64,000 bases of DNA from Olleya sediminilitoris. GTDB taxonomy: Bacteria; Bacteroidota; Bacteroidia; Flavobacteriales; Flavobacteriaceae. A program made the translations under genes and the position numbers. The notes beneath the pieces are model-generated. The model made no database searches. It worked only from the letters and a program-made list of their open reading frames with translations, and was not told the DNA's origin. The DNA lies in the NCBI RefSeq assembly GCF_016785945.1, contig NZ_JAEMEF010000010.1, positions 62,001-126,000 of the forward strand. Direction: 5' to 3'. This document shows positions 52,148 through 62,284 of the stretch, piece after piece (position 1 is the first letter of the stretch; each line of letters opens with the position of its first letter).

Positions 52148-53038
52148 ATGTTAATTAATGCTTTTATAGACTACTTATTGCTTGAAAAAAAATATTCCAA
52201 GCTAACGGTCAATGCTTATAATAAAGATATTCAGTCTTTTTTACTTTTTTTAGAGGAACAAGATGCTTTAAACTCTATTACAGAAGTTAATTATGCACAA
52301 ATCAGAACGTGGATTATTAATTTAGTAGAAAGTGGCTTAACTAATAGAAGCATAAATAGAAAAGTGTCTGCATTAAATAGTTTTTATAAATTTCTGCTAA
52401 AAATAGAAGAAGTAAAAGTTAATCCGCTTTCAAAACATAAAGCATTAAAAACAAGTAAAAAACTTCAAATACCATTTTCTGAAAAAGAAATCGAAACAGT
52501 TTTAGATAAAATTAATTTGGCTTCAGGATTTGAAGGCTTAAGAAATAAATTAATTATTGAATTGTTTTATTCAACAGGAATAAGACGTATTGAGTTAATA
52601 AATATTAAATTAAGTGATGTAGATTTAGAAAATAAAACCATCAAAATTTTAGGTAAACGAAACAAAGAAAGGTTAATTCCACTATTAAATTCTGTAATTA
52701 ACAGTATTCAAAAGTATCTTGAAGTTAGAAAAAAACTAGAATTAATAGATGATGATCAATATTTATTTCTAACCAAAAAAGGAGTTAAAATATACGAAAC
52801 ACTTGTTTACAGGATTATAAATGATTACTTTAGTATAGCCTCAAGTAAGGTGAAAAAAAGTCCACACATACTTAGACATTCATTTGCAACACATCTATTA
52901 AATCAAGGAGCAGAGCTAAATGCAGTTAAAGAGTTATTAGGGCATTCAAGTTTAGCAGCAACACAAGTCTATACACACAATAGTATAGAGCAATTAAAAA
53001 AAGTCTACGCTAAAAGCCATCCAAGAAGTAAAAAATAA
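52148..53038 (+). CDS. xerC: Tyrosine recombinase XerC/XerD-type
   Basis: A 296-residue site-specific recombinase that resolves chromosome dimers at dif. The N-terminal SAM-like DNA-binding domain (residues 1-90) is followed by the catalytic domain with Arg146 (TGIRRIEL), Lys170 (GKRNKER), His240 and Arg243 (HILRH), His266 (LLGHSS), and nucleophile Tyr275 (QVYTH). These spacings match XerD exactly. The rpsU-xerC-hpf order is standard in Bacteroidota, so this is the housekeeping enzyme, not a phage integrase. I cannot say whether C- or D-type. Confidence 0.9.
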   Translation: MLINAFIDYLLLEKKYSKLTVNAYNKDIQSFLLFLEEQDALNSITEVNYAQIRTWIINLVESGLTNRSINRKVSALNSFYKFLLKIEEVKVNPLSKHKALKTSKKLQIPFSEKEIETVLDKINLASGFEGLRNKLIIELFYSTGIRRIELINIKLSDVDLENKTIKILGKRNKERLIPLLNSVINSIQKYLEVRKKLELIDDDQYLFLTKKGVKIYETLVYRIINDYFSIASSKVKKSPHILRHSFATHLLNQGAELNAVKELLGHSSLAATQVYTHNSIEQLKKVYAKSHPRSKK

Positions 53039-53063
53039 ATGTTTAACCACAAAAAAGTAAATT

Positions 53064-53366
53064 ATGAAGGTAAACACACAAGCAATCAATTTTAATGCAG
53101 AACCTCAGTTATTAGAGTTTATTCAAAAAAAAATGAATAAGCTAGAATTGTATTATGATAAAGTCATTCAGTCTGAAGTATATCTTAAAGTTGAAAAAAG
53201 AAGCAACAAGCTTAATAAAATCTTTGAAGCTAAGATAAATATACCAGGAGATAGTTTAGTAGTTAAAAAACAATGTAAGTCTTTTGAAGAGGGTACAGAC
53301 ATAGCAATTGCTTCACTTCAACGTCAATTAAAAAAGCGAAAAGAAAAAATTAGAGAAAATTTTTAA
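53064..53366 (+). CDS. hpf: Ribosome hibernation-promoting factor HPF/RaiA
   Basis: A 100-residue short-type hibernation factor that binds the decoding region of the 30S subunit in stationary phase. MKVNTQAINFNAEPQLLEFIQKK opens the beta-alpha-beta-beta-beta-alpha fold, the basic helix YYDKVIQSEVYLKV and the second helix AIASLQRQLKKRKEK contact rRNA. It lacks the dimerising C-terminal domain of long HPF. It is 25 bp after xerC, probably co-transcribed. Confidence 0.9.
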   Translation: MKVNTQAINFNAEPQLLEFIQKKMNKLELYYDKVIQSEVYLKVEKRSNKLNKIFEAKINIPGDSLVVKKQCKSFEEGTDIAIASLQRQLKKRKEKIRENF

Positions 53367-53385
53367 AATATTTTAAAAAAATGTT

Positions 53386-53414
53386 TTGAATAATTAAATA
53401 AATATTTACATTTG
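53386..53414 (+). promoter_or_regulatory. Promoter of the tRNA-tuf operon
   Basis: TTG (53386-53388), an 18-bp spacer and TACATTTG (53407-53414), both matching the Bacteroidota consensus. The predicted start, near 53418, lies at the foot of a terminator-like hairpin. Confidence 0.75.
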
Positions 53415-53418
53415 CAGT

Positions 53419-53443
53419 CCGTTAGAAATAGCGGGCTTTTTTT
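53419..53443 (+). terminator. Terminator-like hairpin at the 5' end of the tRNA-tuf transcript
   Basis: Stem CCGTTA (53419-53424) / TAGCGG (53429-53434) with one G-U pair and a GAAA tetraloop, followed by GC and seven T (53437-53443). It starts at the predicted +1 region, so it is either the hpf terminator or an attenuator of the tRNA-tuf operon. Confidence 0.6.
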
Positions 53444-53465
53444 AGAAGTAAAAATAGCAAAAAAA

Positions 53466-53539
53466 GCCGATGTAGCTCAGCTGGCTAGAGCAGCTGATTT
53501 GTAATCAGCAGGTCGTGGGTTCGAGTCCCTCCATCGGCT
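53466..53539 (+). tRNA. tRNA-Thr (TGT)
   Basis: Acceptor GCCGATG (53466-53472) pairs with CATCGGC (53532-53538). The anticodon stem GCTGA/TCAGC surrounds the loop TTTGTAA, anticodon TGT. The T arm contains TTCGAGT. The CCA end is not encoded. Confidence 0.95.
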
Positions 53540-53615
53540 CAAAAAAATAAGGTTAAAATAAAAAAAATGTTTTAATTTTGTTTAAGTTCTTTAATAGAGT
53601 GATAAGTTTAAAATA

Positions 53616-53697
<82 letters not shown>

Positions 53698-53740
53698 CTT
53701 TTTTTAAAAGTGATTTTAAACAAAAGGATTTTAAATAATT

Positions 53741-53813
53741 GCGAGAGTAGCTCAGTTGGTAGAGCGTCAGCCTTCCAAGCTGAATGTCGCCGGTTCGAAC
53801 CCGGTCTCTCGCT
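53741..53813 (+). tRNA. tRNA-Gly (TCC)
   Basis: Acceptor GCGAGAG (53741-53747) pairs with CTCTCGC (53806-53812). The loop CTTCCAA between TCAGC and GCTGA gives anticodon TCC. Confidence 0.95.
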
Positions 53814-53824
53814 CTAATATTTAA

Positions 53825-53896
53825 GCCGGTGTAGCTCAGGGGTAGAGCGTTTCCTTGGTAAGGAAGAGGTCACGGGTTCAATTCCCGTCATTGGCT
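53825..53896 (+). tRNA. tRNA-Thr (GGT)
   Basis: Acceptor GCCGGTG (53825-53831) pairs with CATTGGC (53889-53895) with two G-U pairs. The loop TTGGTAA gives anticodon GGT. Second threonine tRNA of the cluster, 67 bp upstream of tuf. Confidence 0.95.
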
Positions 53897-53962
53897 CAAT
53901 TTAAAGACGATAAGTAAGGATACACTAATATTATTATATAACTAAGATTAAATTATTAAAAC

Positions 53963-55150
53963 ATGGCAAAGGCAACTTTCGATCGTTCAAAACCACACTT
54001 AAATATTGGTACAATTGGACACGTAGATCACGGTAAAACAACTTTAACTGCTGCTATTACTAAAGTATTAGCTGATGCAGGTTTATCAGAAGCAAGAGAT
54101 TTCGATACTATCGATAACGCTCCTGAAGAAAAAGAAAGAGGTATTACAATTAATACTTCACACGTAGAATATCAAACAGCTAATCGTCACTATGCACACG
54201 TTGACTGTCCAGGTCACGCCGATTACGTAAAAAACATGGTAACAGGTGCTGCTCAAATGGATGGTGCAATCTTAGTAGTAGCTGCGACAGATGGGCCAAT
54301 GCCACAAACTCGTGAGCACATCTTATTAGGTCGTCAGGTTGGTATCCCAAGAATCGTAGTATTCTTAAACAAAGTGGATATGGTTGATGATGAAGAATTG
54401 CTTGAATTAGTAGATATGGAAGTTAGAGAATTACTTTCTTTCTATGAGTATGATGGTGATAATGGACCTGTAGTGTCAGGTTCTGCATTAGGAGCTTTAA
54501 ATGGTGAGCAAAAATGGGTTGATACTGTTATGGAATTAATGGCAGCTGTTGATGCATGGATTGAAGAGCCAGTTCGTGATATGGACAAGCCTTTCTTAAT
54601 GCCTATTGAAGATGTATTCTCTATTACAGGTCGTGGTACAGTAGCAACTGGACGTATCGAAACTGGTGTAGCTAATACAGGAGATCCTGTTGAGATAATT
54701 GGTATGGGAGCTGAAAAGTTAACATCTACAATTACAGGGATTGAGATGTTCCGTCAAATATTAGATAGAGGAGAAGCTGGAGATAATGCTGGTATCTTAT
54801 TAAGAGGTATTGAGAAGTCTCAAATCTCAAGAGGTATGGTTATTACTAAACCAGGTTCTGTAACACCTCACGCTAAATTTAAAGCAGAGGTTTATATTCT
54901 TAAAAAAGAAGAAGGTGGACGTCACACTCCATTCCATAATAACTATCGTCCTCAGTTTTACGTACGTACAACTGATGTAACAGGAAACATTGCTTTACCT
55001 GATGGAGTAGAAATGGTTATGCCTGGAGATAACTTAACAATTACTGTTGAGCTTATTAACACAATTGCAATGAATGTTGGACTACGTTTCGCTATACGTG
55101 AAGGTGGTAGAACTGTAGGTGCAGGTCAGGTAACTGAAATTTTAGACTAA
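53963..55150 (+). CDS. tuf: Elongation factor Tu
   Basis: EF-Tu delivers aminoacyl-tRNA to the ribosomal A site. The 395 residues start [29 protein letters not shown], cleanly matching the family (G1 GHVDHGKT at residues 19-26, G3 DCPGHADY, G4 NKVD), with the switch I sequence [16 protein letters not shown] and the C-terminal barrel [17 protein letters not shown]. It is transcribed with the four upstream tRNAs. No second tuf lies in the window. Confidence 0.98.
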   Translation: MAKATFDRSKPHLNIGTIGHVDHGKTTLTAAITKVLADAGLSEARDFDTIDNAPEEKERGITINTSHVEYQTANRHYAHVDCPGHADYVKNMVTGAAQMDGAILVVAATDGPMPQTREHILLGRQVGIPRIVVFLNKVDMVDDEELLELVDMEVRELLSFYEYDGDNGPVVSGSALGALNGEQKWVDTVMELMAAVDAWIEEPVRDMDKPFLMPIEDVFSITGRGTVATGRIETGVANTGDPVEIIGMGAEKLTSTITGIEMFRQILDRGEAGDNAGILLRGIEKSQISRGMVITKPGSVTPHAKFKAEVYILKKEEGGRHTPFHNNYRPQFYVRTTDVTGNIALPDGVEMVMPGDNLTITVELINTIAMNVGLRFAIREGGRTVGAGQVTEILD

Positions 55151-55175
55151 ATTATAGTTTATAAAATATAAAATT

Positions 55176-55201
55176 AAGGCGCTTTGTTTTCAAAGTGCCT
55201 T
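55176..55201 (+). other. Stable stem-loop between tuf and tRNA-Trp
   Basis: AAGGCGCTTTG (55176-55186) pairs with CAAAGTGCCTT (55191-55201), one G-U pair, loop TTTT. No T-run follows, so it is more likely an RNA processing or stability structure than a terminator. Confidence 0.6.
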
Positions 55202-55212
55202 GATTTATATTT

Positions 55213-55285
55213 ACGGGTTTAGCTCAGTTGGTAGAGCACTGGTCTCCAAAACCAGGTGTCGGGAGTTCGAGTCTCTCAACCCGTG
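55213..55285 (+). tRNA. tRNA-Trp (CCA)
   Basis: Acceptor ACGGGTT (55213-55219) pairs with AACCCGT (55278-55284), discriminator G. The anticodon loop CTCCAAA between CTGGT and ACCAG gives anticodon CCA. Confidence 0.95.
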
Positions 55286-55366
55286 CAAATTAAAACAAGT
55301 TGTATTTTGCTTGTTTTGAAATAGTATAATTGTCTTCTTTCAAAAAGAAGATGTTAAATGAACAAT

Positions 55367-55564
55367 ATGGCTGGAATAGTAAATTATATAAAAGAATCAT
55401 TCGGTGAGTTAAAGAATAATGTGACTTGGACACCTTGGTCAGAAGCACAAAGTTTAACAATCTTAGTGGCTGTTTTTTCAATTATTTTCTCTTTAGCAAT
55501 TTGGGGAATTGATACTGTTTTTAGTAAAGTTATTAGTTTATATTTTAATCTTATAACAGGATAG
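55367..55564 (+). CDS. secE: Preprotein translocase subunit SecE
   Basis: A 65-residue SecE: amphipathic GIVNYIKESFGELKNNVTWTP on the cytosolic side, then one membrane span (LTILVAVFSIIFSLAIWGI). It clamps SecY in the export channel. I start at the second ATG (55367), matching the usual flavobacterial N-terminus MAGIVNY; the ATG at 55358 would add three residues. Located in the conserved tuf-trnW-secE-nusG order, six bases before nusG. Confidence 0.93.
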   Translation: MAGIVNYIKESFGELKNNVTWTPWSEAQSLTILVAVFSIIFSLAIWGIDTVFSKVISLYFNLITG

Positions 55565-55570
55565 GTTTTT

Positions 55571-56125
55571 ATGGCTGAAGTTGGAGAAAAAAAATGGTAC
55601 GTAGTTAGAGCTGTAAGTGGTCAAGAAAATAAAATTAAAACTTATATCGAAAACGAGATTGCTAGATTAGGTATGCAAGATTATGTTGAGCAAGTTTTAG
55701 TGCCAACAGAAAACGTTGTTCAAATTCGTAATGGTAAAAAAATCAATAAAGAAAAAGTATACTTTAGTGGTTATATCATGATTAAAGCTAATCTTACTGG
55801 TGAAGTACCTCATATAATTAGATCAATTACAAATGTAATTGGTTTTTTAGGTGCTACTAAAGGTGGTGATCCTTTACCTTTAAGACAATCTGAAGTTAAC
55901 AGAATGTTAGGTAAAGTTGATGAGCTATCAGTTGATGCTGATGTAAATGTAGCTATACCATATTCAAAAGGAGAAACTGTTAAAGTTATCGATGGACCTT
56001 TTAATGGTTTTGACGGAACTATTGAAAACATTAATGAAGAAAAACGTAAGTTAGAAGTAATGGTTAAGATTTTTGGAAGAAAAACACCATTAGAGTTAAG
56101 TTACATGCAAGTAGAAAAAATATAA
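55571..56125 (+). CDS. nusG: Transcription termination/antitermination factor NusG
   Basis: A 184-residue factor that binds RNA polymerase and couples it to Rho or the ribosome. The NGN domain covers residues 1-120 (KKWYVVRAVSGQENKIKTYIE, YFSGYIMIKANLTGEVPHII); the KOW domain is near residues 133-184 (GETVKVIDGPFNGFDGTIEN). Length and order with secE and rplK are standard. The 69-bp gap to rplK holds a small hairpin GTTAAG/CTTAAC (56150-56167). Confidence 0.97.
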   Translation: MAEVGEKKWYVVRAVSGQENKIKTYIENEIARLGMQDYVEQVLVPTENVVQIRNGKKINKEKVYFSGYIMIKANLTGEVPHIIRSITNVIGFLGATKGGDPLPLRQSEVNRMLGKVDELSVDADVNVAIPYSKGETVKVIDGPFNGFDGTIENINEEKRKLEVMVKIFGRKTPLELSYMQVEKI

Positions 56126-56194
56126 TAAGTGTTACACTAATATATGTTGGTTAAGCTTCCACTTAACTAAAAACATCAAATTAATTTATTTAAA

Positions 56195-56635
56195 ATGGCA
56201 AAAGAACTAGGAAAAGTAGTTAAACTACAAGTTAGGGGAGGTGCAGCGAATCCTTCGCCACCGGTTGGACCCGCTCTAGGTGCTGCAGGAGTAAATATCA
56301 TGGAGTTTTGTAAGCAATTTAATGCTAGAACTCAAGATAAAGCTGGTAAAGTTTTACCAGTGGTGATTTCTGTTTACAAAGACAAATCATTTGACTTTGT
56401 AATTAAGACTCCACCTGCTGCTGTACAGTTATTAGAAGCGGCCAAAGTAAAGAAAGGTTCGGGAGAACCACACGTAAAGAAAGTTGCAAAAGTTTCTTGG
56501 GATCAAATCAAAACTATTGCTGAAGACAAAATGGTAGATTTAAACGCATTTACTATAGATTCTGCAATGAAGATGATTGCTGGTACTGCAAGATCTATGG
56601 GTATAACTGTTAAAGGTGGTGATGCACCAAATTAA
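56195..56635 (+). CDS. rplK: 50S ribosomal protein uL11
   Basis: A 146-residue protein of the GTPase-associated centre of the large subunit. N-terminal [20 protein letters not shown] and [18 protein letters not shown], and the rRNA-binding C-terminal domain with [18 protein letters not shown], are diagnostic. First of the rplK-rplA-rplJ-rplL set; rplA follows after 18 bp. Confidence 0.98.
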   Translation: MAKELGKVVKLQVRGGAANPSPPVGPALGAAGVNIMEFCKQFNARTQDKAGKVLPVVISVYKDKSFDFVIKTPPAAVQLLEAAKVKKGSGEPHVKKVAKVSWDQIKTIAEDKMVDLNAFTIDSAMKMIAGTARSMGITVKGGDAPN

Positions 56636-56653
56636 CCTAAAAAGATTTTAAAA

Positions 56654-57343
56654 ATGGCAAGATTAACAAGAAAACAAAAAGAAGCTGTAGCAAAAATTGA
56701 AAAGGATAAAGTATATTCTTTACAAGATGCTTCAGCATTAGTAAAAGAAATAACTAATACTAAGTTTGACGCATCAGTTGATTTAGCAATTCGTTTAGGG
56801 GTTGACCCAAGAAAAGCTAATCAAATGGTTAGAGGTGTTGTATCTCTCCCTCATGGAACTGGAAAGGACACTAAAGTATTAGCATTAGTAACTCCAGATA
56901 AAGAAGCAGAAGCTAAAGAAGCTGGTGCTGATTATGTAGGTTTAGATGAGTACCTTGATAAAATCAAGAGCGGTTGGACAGATGTAGATGTAATCATTAC
57001 TATGCCTAGCGTTATGGGTAAATTAGGTCCTTTAGGTCGTGTATTAGGTCCTCGTGGTTTAATGCCTAACCCTAAGACTGGTACTGTAACAATGGATGTT
57101 GCAAAAGCTGTTACTGAGGTTAAAGCTGGTAAAATTGACTTTAAAGTTGATAAAACTGGTATCGTTCACGCTTCAATTGGAAAAGCATCTTTTAGTGCTG
57201 ATAAAATTCAAGATAACGCAAACGAATTATTAACAACAATTATGAAACTTAAACCGACAACTGCAAAGGGAGTTTATGTAAAAAGCATTTTTATGTCTTC
57301 TACAATGAGCCCTAGTATAGCTGTTGATACTAAAATAGGTTAA
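56654..57343 (+). CDS. rplA: 50S ribosomal protein uL1
   Basis: A 229-residue L1-stalk protein that also acts as translational repressor of its own operon in many bacteria. [30 protein letters not shown] and [17 protein letters not shown] are the hallmark sequences. The short hairpin upstream of rplK is a possible but unproven L1 site. rplJ follows after 20 bp. Confidence 0.98.
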   Translation: MARLTRKQKEAVAKIEKDKVYSLQDASALVKEITNTKFDASVDLAIRLGVDPRKANQMVRGVVSLPHGTGKDTKVLALVTPDKEAEAKEAGADYVGLDEYLDKIKSGWTDVDVIITMPSVMGKLGPLGRVLGPRGLMPNPKTGTVTMDVAKAVTEVKAGKIDFKVDKTGIVHASIGKASFSADKIQDNANELLTTIMKLKPTTAKGVYVKSIFMSSTMSPSIAVDTKIG

Positions 57344-57363
57344 GTAGTTAAAAACTTTATATT

Positions 57364-57885
57364 ATGACAAGAGAAGATAAATCACAAGTAATTAAAGACT
57401 TAACTGCACAATTAGCTGACAATTCTAATATCTACATAGCAGATATATCAGGTTTAAACGCAGGAACTACATCAGACTTACGTCGTGCTTGTTTTAAAGC
57501 AAACATACAATTATCTGTTGTAAAAAATACATTACTTGAAAAAGCGATGGAAGCTTCGGATAGAGATTTCGGAGATTTACCATCTGTATTAAAAGGAAAT
57601 ACATCTGTGATGTATTCTGAAACTGGAAATGCTCCAGCTAAATTAATCAAAGCTTTCAGAAAAAAATCTGAAAAGCCTTTATTAAAAGGTGCTTTTATTG
57701 AAGAAGCTGTTTATTTAGGAGATAACCAGTTAGATATGTTAGTGGACATCAAGTCTAGAGAAGAGTTAATTGGTGATATCATTGGATTATTACAATCACC
57801 AGCTAAAAACGTTGTTTCAGCTCTTAAATCTAGTGGAGGAACACTTTCAGGTATCTTAAAAACATTATCTCAAAAAGAGGGATAA
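57364..57885 (+). CDS. rplJ: 50S ribosomal protein uL10
   Basis: A 173-residue L10 that anchors L7/L12 dimers at the stalk base. The N-terminus (VIKDLTAQLADNSNIYIADI), LSVVKNTLLEKAME, and the C-terminal helix (LLQSPAKNVVSALKSSGGT), which carries L7/L12, are typical. The 20-bp gap before it leaves no room for the long L10 leader seen in enterobacteria. Confidence 0.97.
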   Translation: MTREDKSQVIKDLTAQLADNSNIYIADISGLNAGTTSDLRRACFKANIQLSVVKNTLLEKAMEASDRDFGDLPSVLKGNTSVMYSETGNAPAKLIKAFRKKSEKPLLKGAFIEEAVYLGDNQLDMLVDIKSREELIGDIIGLLQSPAKNVVSALKSSGGTLSGILKTLSQKEG

Positions 57886-57943
57886 TTTTAAAAGAACGCA
57901 CTTTTACAATTATATATTAAAAAATTATTAAAACGATAGAAAA

Positions 57944-58318
57944 ATGGCAGATTTAAAAGATTTCGCAGAACAATTAGTTAACCTTACTGTAAAAGAAGTA
58001 AATGAGTTAGCTACTATTTTAAAAGATGAATATGGTATCGAGCCTGCAGCTGCTGCTGTAGCTGTTGCAGCTGGTCCTGCTGCAGGAGGTGATGCTGCTG
58101 AAGAGCAAACTGAATTTGATGTTATATTAAAGGCAGCTGGTGGTTCTAAATTAGCAGTAGTTAAATTAGTTAAAGAATTAACTGGTTTAGGTTTAAAAGA
58201 AGCTAAAGGATTAGTTGATGGTGCACCAAGCCCAATTAAAGAAGCAGTGTCTAAAGACGAAGCTGAAGCTTTAAAAACTTCATTAGAAGAAGCAGGAGCA
58301 GAGGTTGAGCTTAAGTAA
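57944..58318 (+). CDS. rplL: 50S ribosomal protein bL12 (L7/L12)
   Basis: A 124-residue stalk protein that recruits translation factors. The N-terminal dimerisation helix is [23 protein letters not shown], an Ala/Gly hinge follows ([19 protein letters not shown]), and the factor-binding C-terminal domain reads [24 protein letters not shown] double hairpin lies in the 123-bp gap before rpoB. Confidence 0.98.
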   Translation: MADLKDFAEQLVNLTVKEVNELATILKDEYGIEPAAAAVAVAAGPAAGGDAAEEQTEFDVILKAAGGSKLAVVKLVKELTGLGLKEAKGLVDGAPSPIKEAVSKDEAEALKTSLEEAGAEVELK

Positions 58319-58340
58319 GCTTACCACATAATTTTACAAA

Positions 58341-58406
58341 GGTTTAGGTCTGAAGCATGCGCTTTACGACCTAAACCATTTGTCGTATATAGTGATTAGC
58401 TATATA
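58341..58406 (+). other. Double hairpin in the rplL-rpoB intergenic region
   Basis: First hairpin: GGTTTAGGTC (58341-58350) / GACCTAAACC (58368-58377), with an inner AAGC/GCTT stem (58353-58364). Second: TATATAG (58386-58392) / CTATATA (58400-58406). No long T-run directly follows the first, so attenuation or RNase processing between the stalk and polymerase genes is the likely role. Confidence 0.65.
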
Positions 58407-58441
58407 AAATAATATTTTTTTAATCAAAATTTCGTCCATTG

Positions 58442-61400
58442 ATGTTAGTAACACAAGCTGAAAGATTAAATTTCTCGTCTATAATAAATAGAACAGAGTA
58501 CCCAGATTTCATGGATATTCAGATTAAATCCTTTCAGGATTTTTTCCAGTTAGAAACAAAATCTGAAGAAAGAGGTGATGAAGGTTTATATAACACCTTC
58601 ATGGAAAACTTTCCTATTACAGACACACGTAATCAATTCGTTTTAGAATTTTTAGATTACTTTATTGATCCACCAAGATACGCTATTGAAGAATGTATTG
58701 AAAGAGGACTAACCTATAGCGTTCCGCTAAAAGCAAGGTTAAAGTTATATTGTACAGACCCTGAACATGAGGATTTCGAGACCATTGTCCAGGATGTGTA
58801 TTTAGGAACTATACCTTACATGACTCCTTCAGGTACTTTTTGTATTAACGGAGCAGAACGTGTAGTAGTATCTCAATTACATAGATCTCCAGGTGTCTTT
58901 TTTGGACAGTCTTTCCATGCAAATGGAACCAAATTATATTCAGCTAGAGTTATTCCTTTTAAAGGATCATGGATAGAATTCGCTACAGATATTAACCAAG
59001 TAATGTATGCTTACATTGATAGAAAGAAAAAGTTACCTGTAACTACTCTTTTTAGAGCTATTGGTTTTGAGCGTGATAAAGACATATTAGAAATTTTTGA
59101 TCTTGCTGAAGAAGTTAAAGTTTCTAAATCAGGTCTTAAAAAAATTATTGGTCGTAAACTAGCTGCACGTGTACTTAACACATGGCATGAAGATTTCGTT
59201 GATGAGGATACAGGTGAAGTTGTATCTATTGAGCGTAACGAAATTGTTTTAGATCGTGATACAGAATTAGATAAAGAAAATATTGAAGAAATTCTTGAAA
59301 TTGATGTAAAAACTATCCTTATCCACAAGGAAACTGCTCAACAAGGAGATTACGCAATTATACATAATACACTTCAAAAGGATCCAACAAACTCTGAAAA
59401 AGAAGCTGTAGAACATATTTACCGTCAACTACGTAATGCTGAGCCGCCAGATGAAGAAACTGCACGTGGTATTATTGACAAATTATTCTTTAGTGACCAA
59501 CGTTACTCTCTTGGTGAAGTAGGTCGTTATAGAATGAACAAAAAATTACAATTAGATATCGGAATGGATAAGCAAGTGCTTACTAAAGAAGATATCATTA
59601 CTATAATAAAATACTTAATCGAGCTTATTAATTCTAAAGCAGAGATTGATGATATTGATCACTTATCTAACCGTCGTGTTCGTACAGTAGGAGAACAGTT
59701 ATCATCTCAGTTTGGTGTTGGTCTTGCTCGTATGGCACGTACTATTCGTGAACGTATGAACGTTCGTGATAATGAGGTTTTTACACCTATTGACTTAATT
59801 AATGCTAAGACGTTGTCGTCAGTAATTAATTCTTTCTTTGGTACAAACCAGTTGTCTCAGTTTATGGACCAAACTAATCCATTAGCCGAGATTACTCACA
59901 AACGTCGTTTATCTGCATTAGGACCTGGAGGTTTATCTAGAGAAAGAGCAGGATTCGAGGTTCGTGATGTTCACTATACTCACTACGGAAGACTTTGTCC
60001 AATTGAAACTCCTGAGGGACCGAACATTGGATTAATATCTTCATTATCTGTGTACGCTAAGGTAAATTCAATGGGATTCATTGAAACTCCTTATAGAAAA
60101 GTTACAGATGGTGTTGTTGATATTAAAAGTGCTCCAACATATTTAAGTGCTGAAGAAGAAGAAGAAAAATTAATCGCTCAAGCAACTGTAAAAGTTGATG
60201 AAGACGGTAAAATTTTACATGATAAGGTAATTGCTAGAATGGAAGGTGACTTCCCAGTAATGGATCCAAAAGATATTCATTATACAGATGTAGCACCAAA
60301 TCAAATTTCATCTATATCAGCGTCATTAATTCCTTTCTTAGAACATGATGATGCTAACCGTGCATTGATGGGATCAAACATGATGCGTCAGGCAGTACCG
60401 TTATTACGTCCTCAAGCTCCTATTGTTGGAACTGGATTAGAAAGACAAGTAGCATCTGATTCTCGTGTTTTAATTAATGCAGAAGGTGAAGGTGTTGTAC
60501 AATACGTTGATGCAAACGAAATTGTAATTAAATACGAAAGAACTGATGATGAAGCTAAAGTAAGTTTTGATAGTGATATTAAAACGTATCCATTAGTTAA
60601 ATTTAGAAAAACTAACCAAGGTACTTCTATAAACCTTAAACCTATCGTTAAAAAAGGTGATAAAGTATCTAAAGGTCAAGTTTTATCTGAAGGTTATGCC
60701 ACTCAAAAAGGTGAATTAGCTTTAGGTAGAAACATGAAAGTAGCCTTCATGCCTTGGAAAGGGTATAACTTTGAGGATGCCATTGTGATTTCTGAAAAAG
60801 TTGTTCGTGAAGATATTTTTACATCTATACACATCGACGAGTATTCTCTTGATGTAAGAGATACAAAATTAGGTAACGAAGAGTTAACTAATGATATTCC
60901 TAACGTTTCTGAAGAGGCTACCAAAGATCTTGATGAAAACGGTATGATCCGTATTGGAGCAGAAGTTAAACCTGGAGATATATTAATTGGTAAAATTACT
61001 CCTAAAGGAGAATCTGATCCAACACCAGAAGAAAAACTTTTACGTGCCATTTTTGGAGATAAAGCAGGAGATGTTAAAGATGCTTCATTAAAAGCTTCTC
61101 CATCATTACATGGTGTTGTTATTAATAAAAAATTATTCTCTAGAGCAGTAAAAGATAAAAGAAAGAGAGCTCAGGACAAAGAGGATATTAACAAGTTAGA
61201 GAATTTATATTATACTAAATTTGATGAATTACAGTCTGTATTAGTTGAAAAACTTTTCACTATTGTAAACGGTAAAACATCTCAAGGTATATACAATGAC
61301 TTAGGTGAAGAAGTATTACCAAAAGGTAAAAAATTCACTTTAAAAATGTTAAATGCTGTTGATGATTATACCCACTTAACTGGTGGTACATGGACAACAG

Positions 61401-62254
61401 ATGACCATACTAACAAATTAGTTGCAGATTTAATTCACAACTACAAGATTAAAGAAAACGATTTACAAGGGTCTCTTAGACGTGAGAAGTTTACTATATC
61501 AGTAGGAGATGAGTTGCCAGCTGGTATCATTAAATTAGCTAAAGTTTATATTGCTAAAAAACGTAAGTTAAAAGTAGGTGATAAAATGGCAGGACGACAT
61601 GGTAACAAAGGTATTGTTGCACGTATTGTACGTCAAGAAGATATGCCTTTCTTAGAAGATGGAACTCCAGTTGATATTGTATTAAATCCATTAGGTGTAC
61701 CATCTCGTATGAACATCGGACAGATTTATGAAACCGTTTTAGGTTGGGCTGGACAAGACTTAGGTCGTACTTATGCTACTCCAATTTTTGATGGTGCAAC
61801 AATTGATCAAATCAACGAGTTAACTGATGAAGCTGGTATCCCTAGATATGGTCATACATATTTATATGATGGTGGAACAGGAGATCGTTTTGATCAACCT
61901 GCAACAGTAGGAGTTATCTACATGCTTAAATTAGGGCACATGGTAGATGATAAGATGCACGCTCGTTCAATAGGACCATATTCATTAATTACTCAACAAC
62001 CTTTAGGTGGTAAAGCACAATTTGGAGGTCAACGTTTTGGAGAAATGGAAGTTTGGGCACTTGAGGCTTATGGAGCATCAGCAACGTTAAGAGAAATCTT
62101 AACAGTAAAATCTGATGACGTAGTTGGTAGAGCTAAAACTTACGAAGCTATTGTTAAAGGAGAACCAATGCCAGAACCTGGATTACCAGAATCTTTCAAC
62201 GTATTAATGCACGAATTGAAAGGATTAGGATTAGACATTAGATTAGAAGAATAA
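58442..62254 (+). CDS. rpoB: DNA-directed RNA polymerase subunit beta
   Basis: The 1270-residue beta subunit. The rifampicin region ([45 protein letters not shown]) is split around residues 464-508, followed by [17 protein letters not shown]; later GRHGNKGIV and the C-terminal [39 protein letters not shown] close the catalytic core. I start at ATG 58442; a TTG directly before it would add one residue. It is followed by rpoC after 69 bp. Confidence 0.97.
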   Translation: MLVTQAERLNFSSIINRTEYPDFMDIQIKSFQDFFQLETKSEERGDEGLYNTFMENFPITDTRNQFVLEFLDYFIDPPRYAIEECIERGLTYSVPLKARLKLYCTDPEHEDFETIVQDVYLGTIPYMTPSGTFCINGAERVVVSQLHRSPGVFFGQSFHANGTKLYSARVIPFKGSWIEFATDINQVMYAYIDRKKKLPVTTLFRAIGFERDKDILEIFDLAEEVKVSKSGLKKIIGRKLAARVLNTWHEDFVDEDTGEVVSIERNEIVLDRDTELDKENIEEILEIDVKTILIHKETAQQGDYAIIHNTLQKDPTNSEKEAVEHIYRQLRNAEPPDEETARGIIDKLFFSDQRYSLGEVGRYRMNKKLQLDIGMDKQVLTKEDIITIIKYLIELINSKAEIDDIDHLSNRRVRTVGEQLSSQFGVGLARMARTIRERMNVRDNEVFTPIDLINAKTLSSVINSFFGTNQLSQFMDQTNPLAEITHKRRLSALGPGGLSRERAGFEVRDVHYTHYGRLCPIETPEGPNIGLISSLSVYAKVNSMGFIETPYRKVTDGVVDIKSAPTYLSAEEEEEKLIAQATVKVDEDGKILHDKVIARMEGDFPVMDPKDIHYTDVAPNQISSISASLIPFLEHDDANRALMGSNMMRQAVPLLRPQAPIVGTGLERQVASDSRVLINAEGEGVVQYVDANEIVIKYERTDDEAKVSFDSDIKTYPLVKFRKTNQGTSINLKPIVKKGDKVSKGQVLSEGYATQKGELALGRNMKVAFMPWKGYNFEDAIVISEKVVREDIFTSIHIDEYSLDVRDTKLGNEELTNDIPNVSEEATKDLDENGMIRIGAEVKPGDILIGKITPKGESDPTPEEKLLRAIFGDKAGDVKDASLKASPSLHGVVINKKLFSRAVKDKRKRAQDKEDINKLENLYYTKFDELQSVLVEKLFTIVNGKTSQGIYNDLGEEVLPKGKKFTLKMLNAVDDYTHLTGGTWTTDDHTNKLVADLIHNYKIKENDLQGSLRREKFTISVGDELPAGIIKLAKVYIAKKRKLKVGDKMAGRHGNKGIVARIVRQEDMPFLEDGTPVDIVLNPLGVPSRMNIGQIYETVLGWAGQDLGRTYATPIFDGATIDQINELTDEAGIPRYGHTYLYDGGTGDRFDQPATVGVIYMLKLGHMVDDKMHARSIGPYSLITQQPLGGKAQFGGQRFGEMEVWALEAYGASATLREILTVKSDDVVGRAKTYEAIVKGEPMPEPGLPESFNVLMHELKGLGLDIRLEE

Positions 62255-62284
62255 TTTTAAGTGAGTCGAGCAGTTTTAATTTAA

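Noticed and set aside
52148-53038. Tyrosine recombinase next to tRNA genes as a sign of an integrated element
   Set aside because: The rpsU-xerC-hpf-tRNA-tuf order is the ordinary Bacteroidota core, no attachment-site repeats flank the tRNAs, and no mobile genes follow.
56150-56167. Small hairpin GTTAAG/CTTAAC before rplK as an L1 autoregulatory site
   Set aside because: It has only six base pairs and I cannot see the asymmetric loop of known L1-binding sites; noted only as a possibility.
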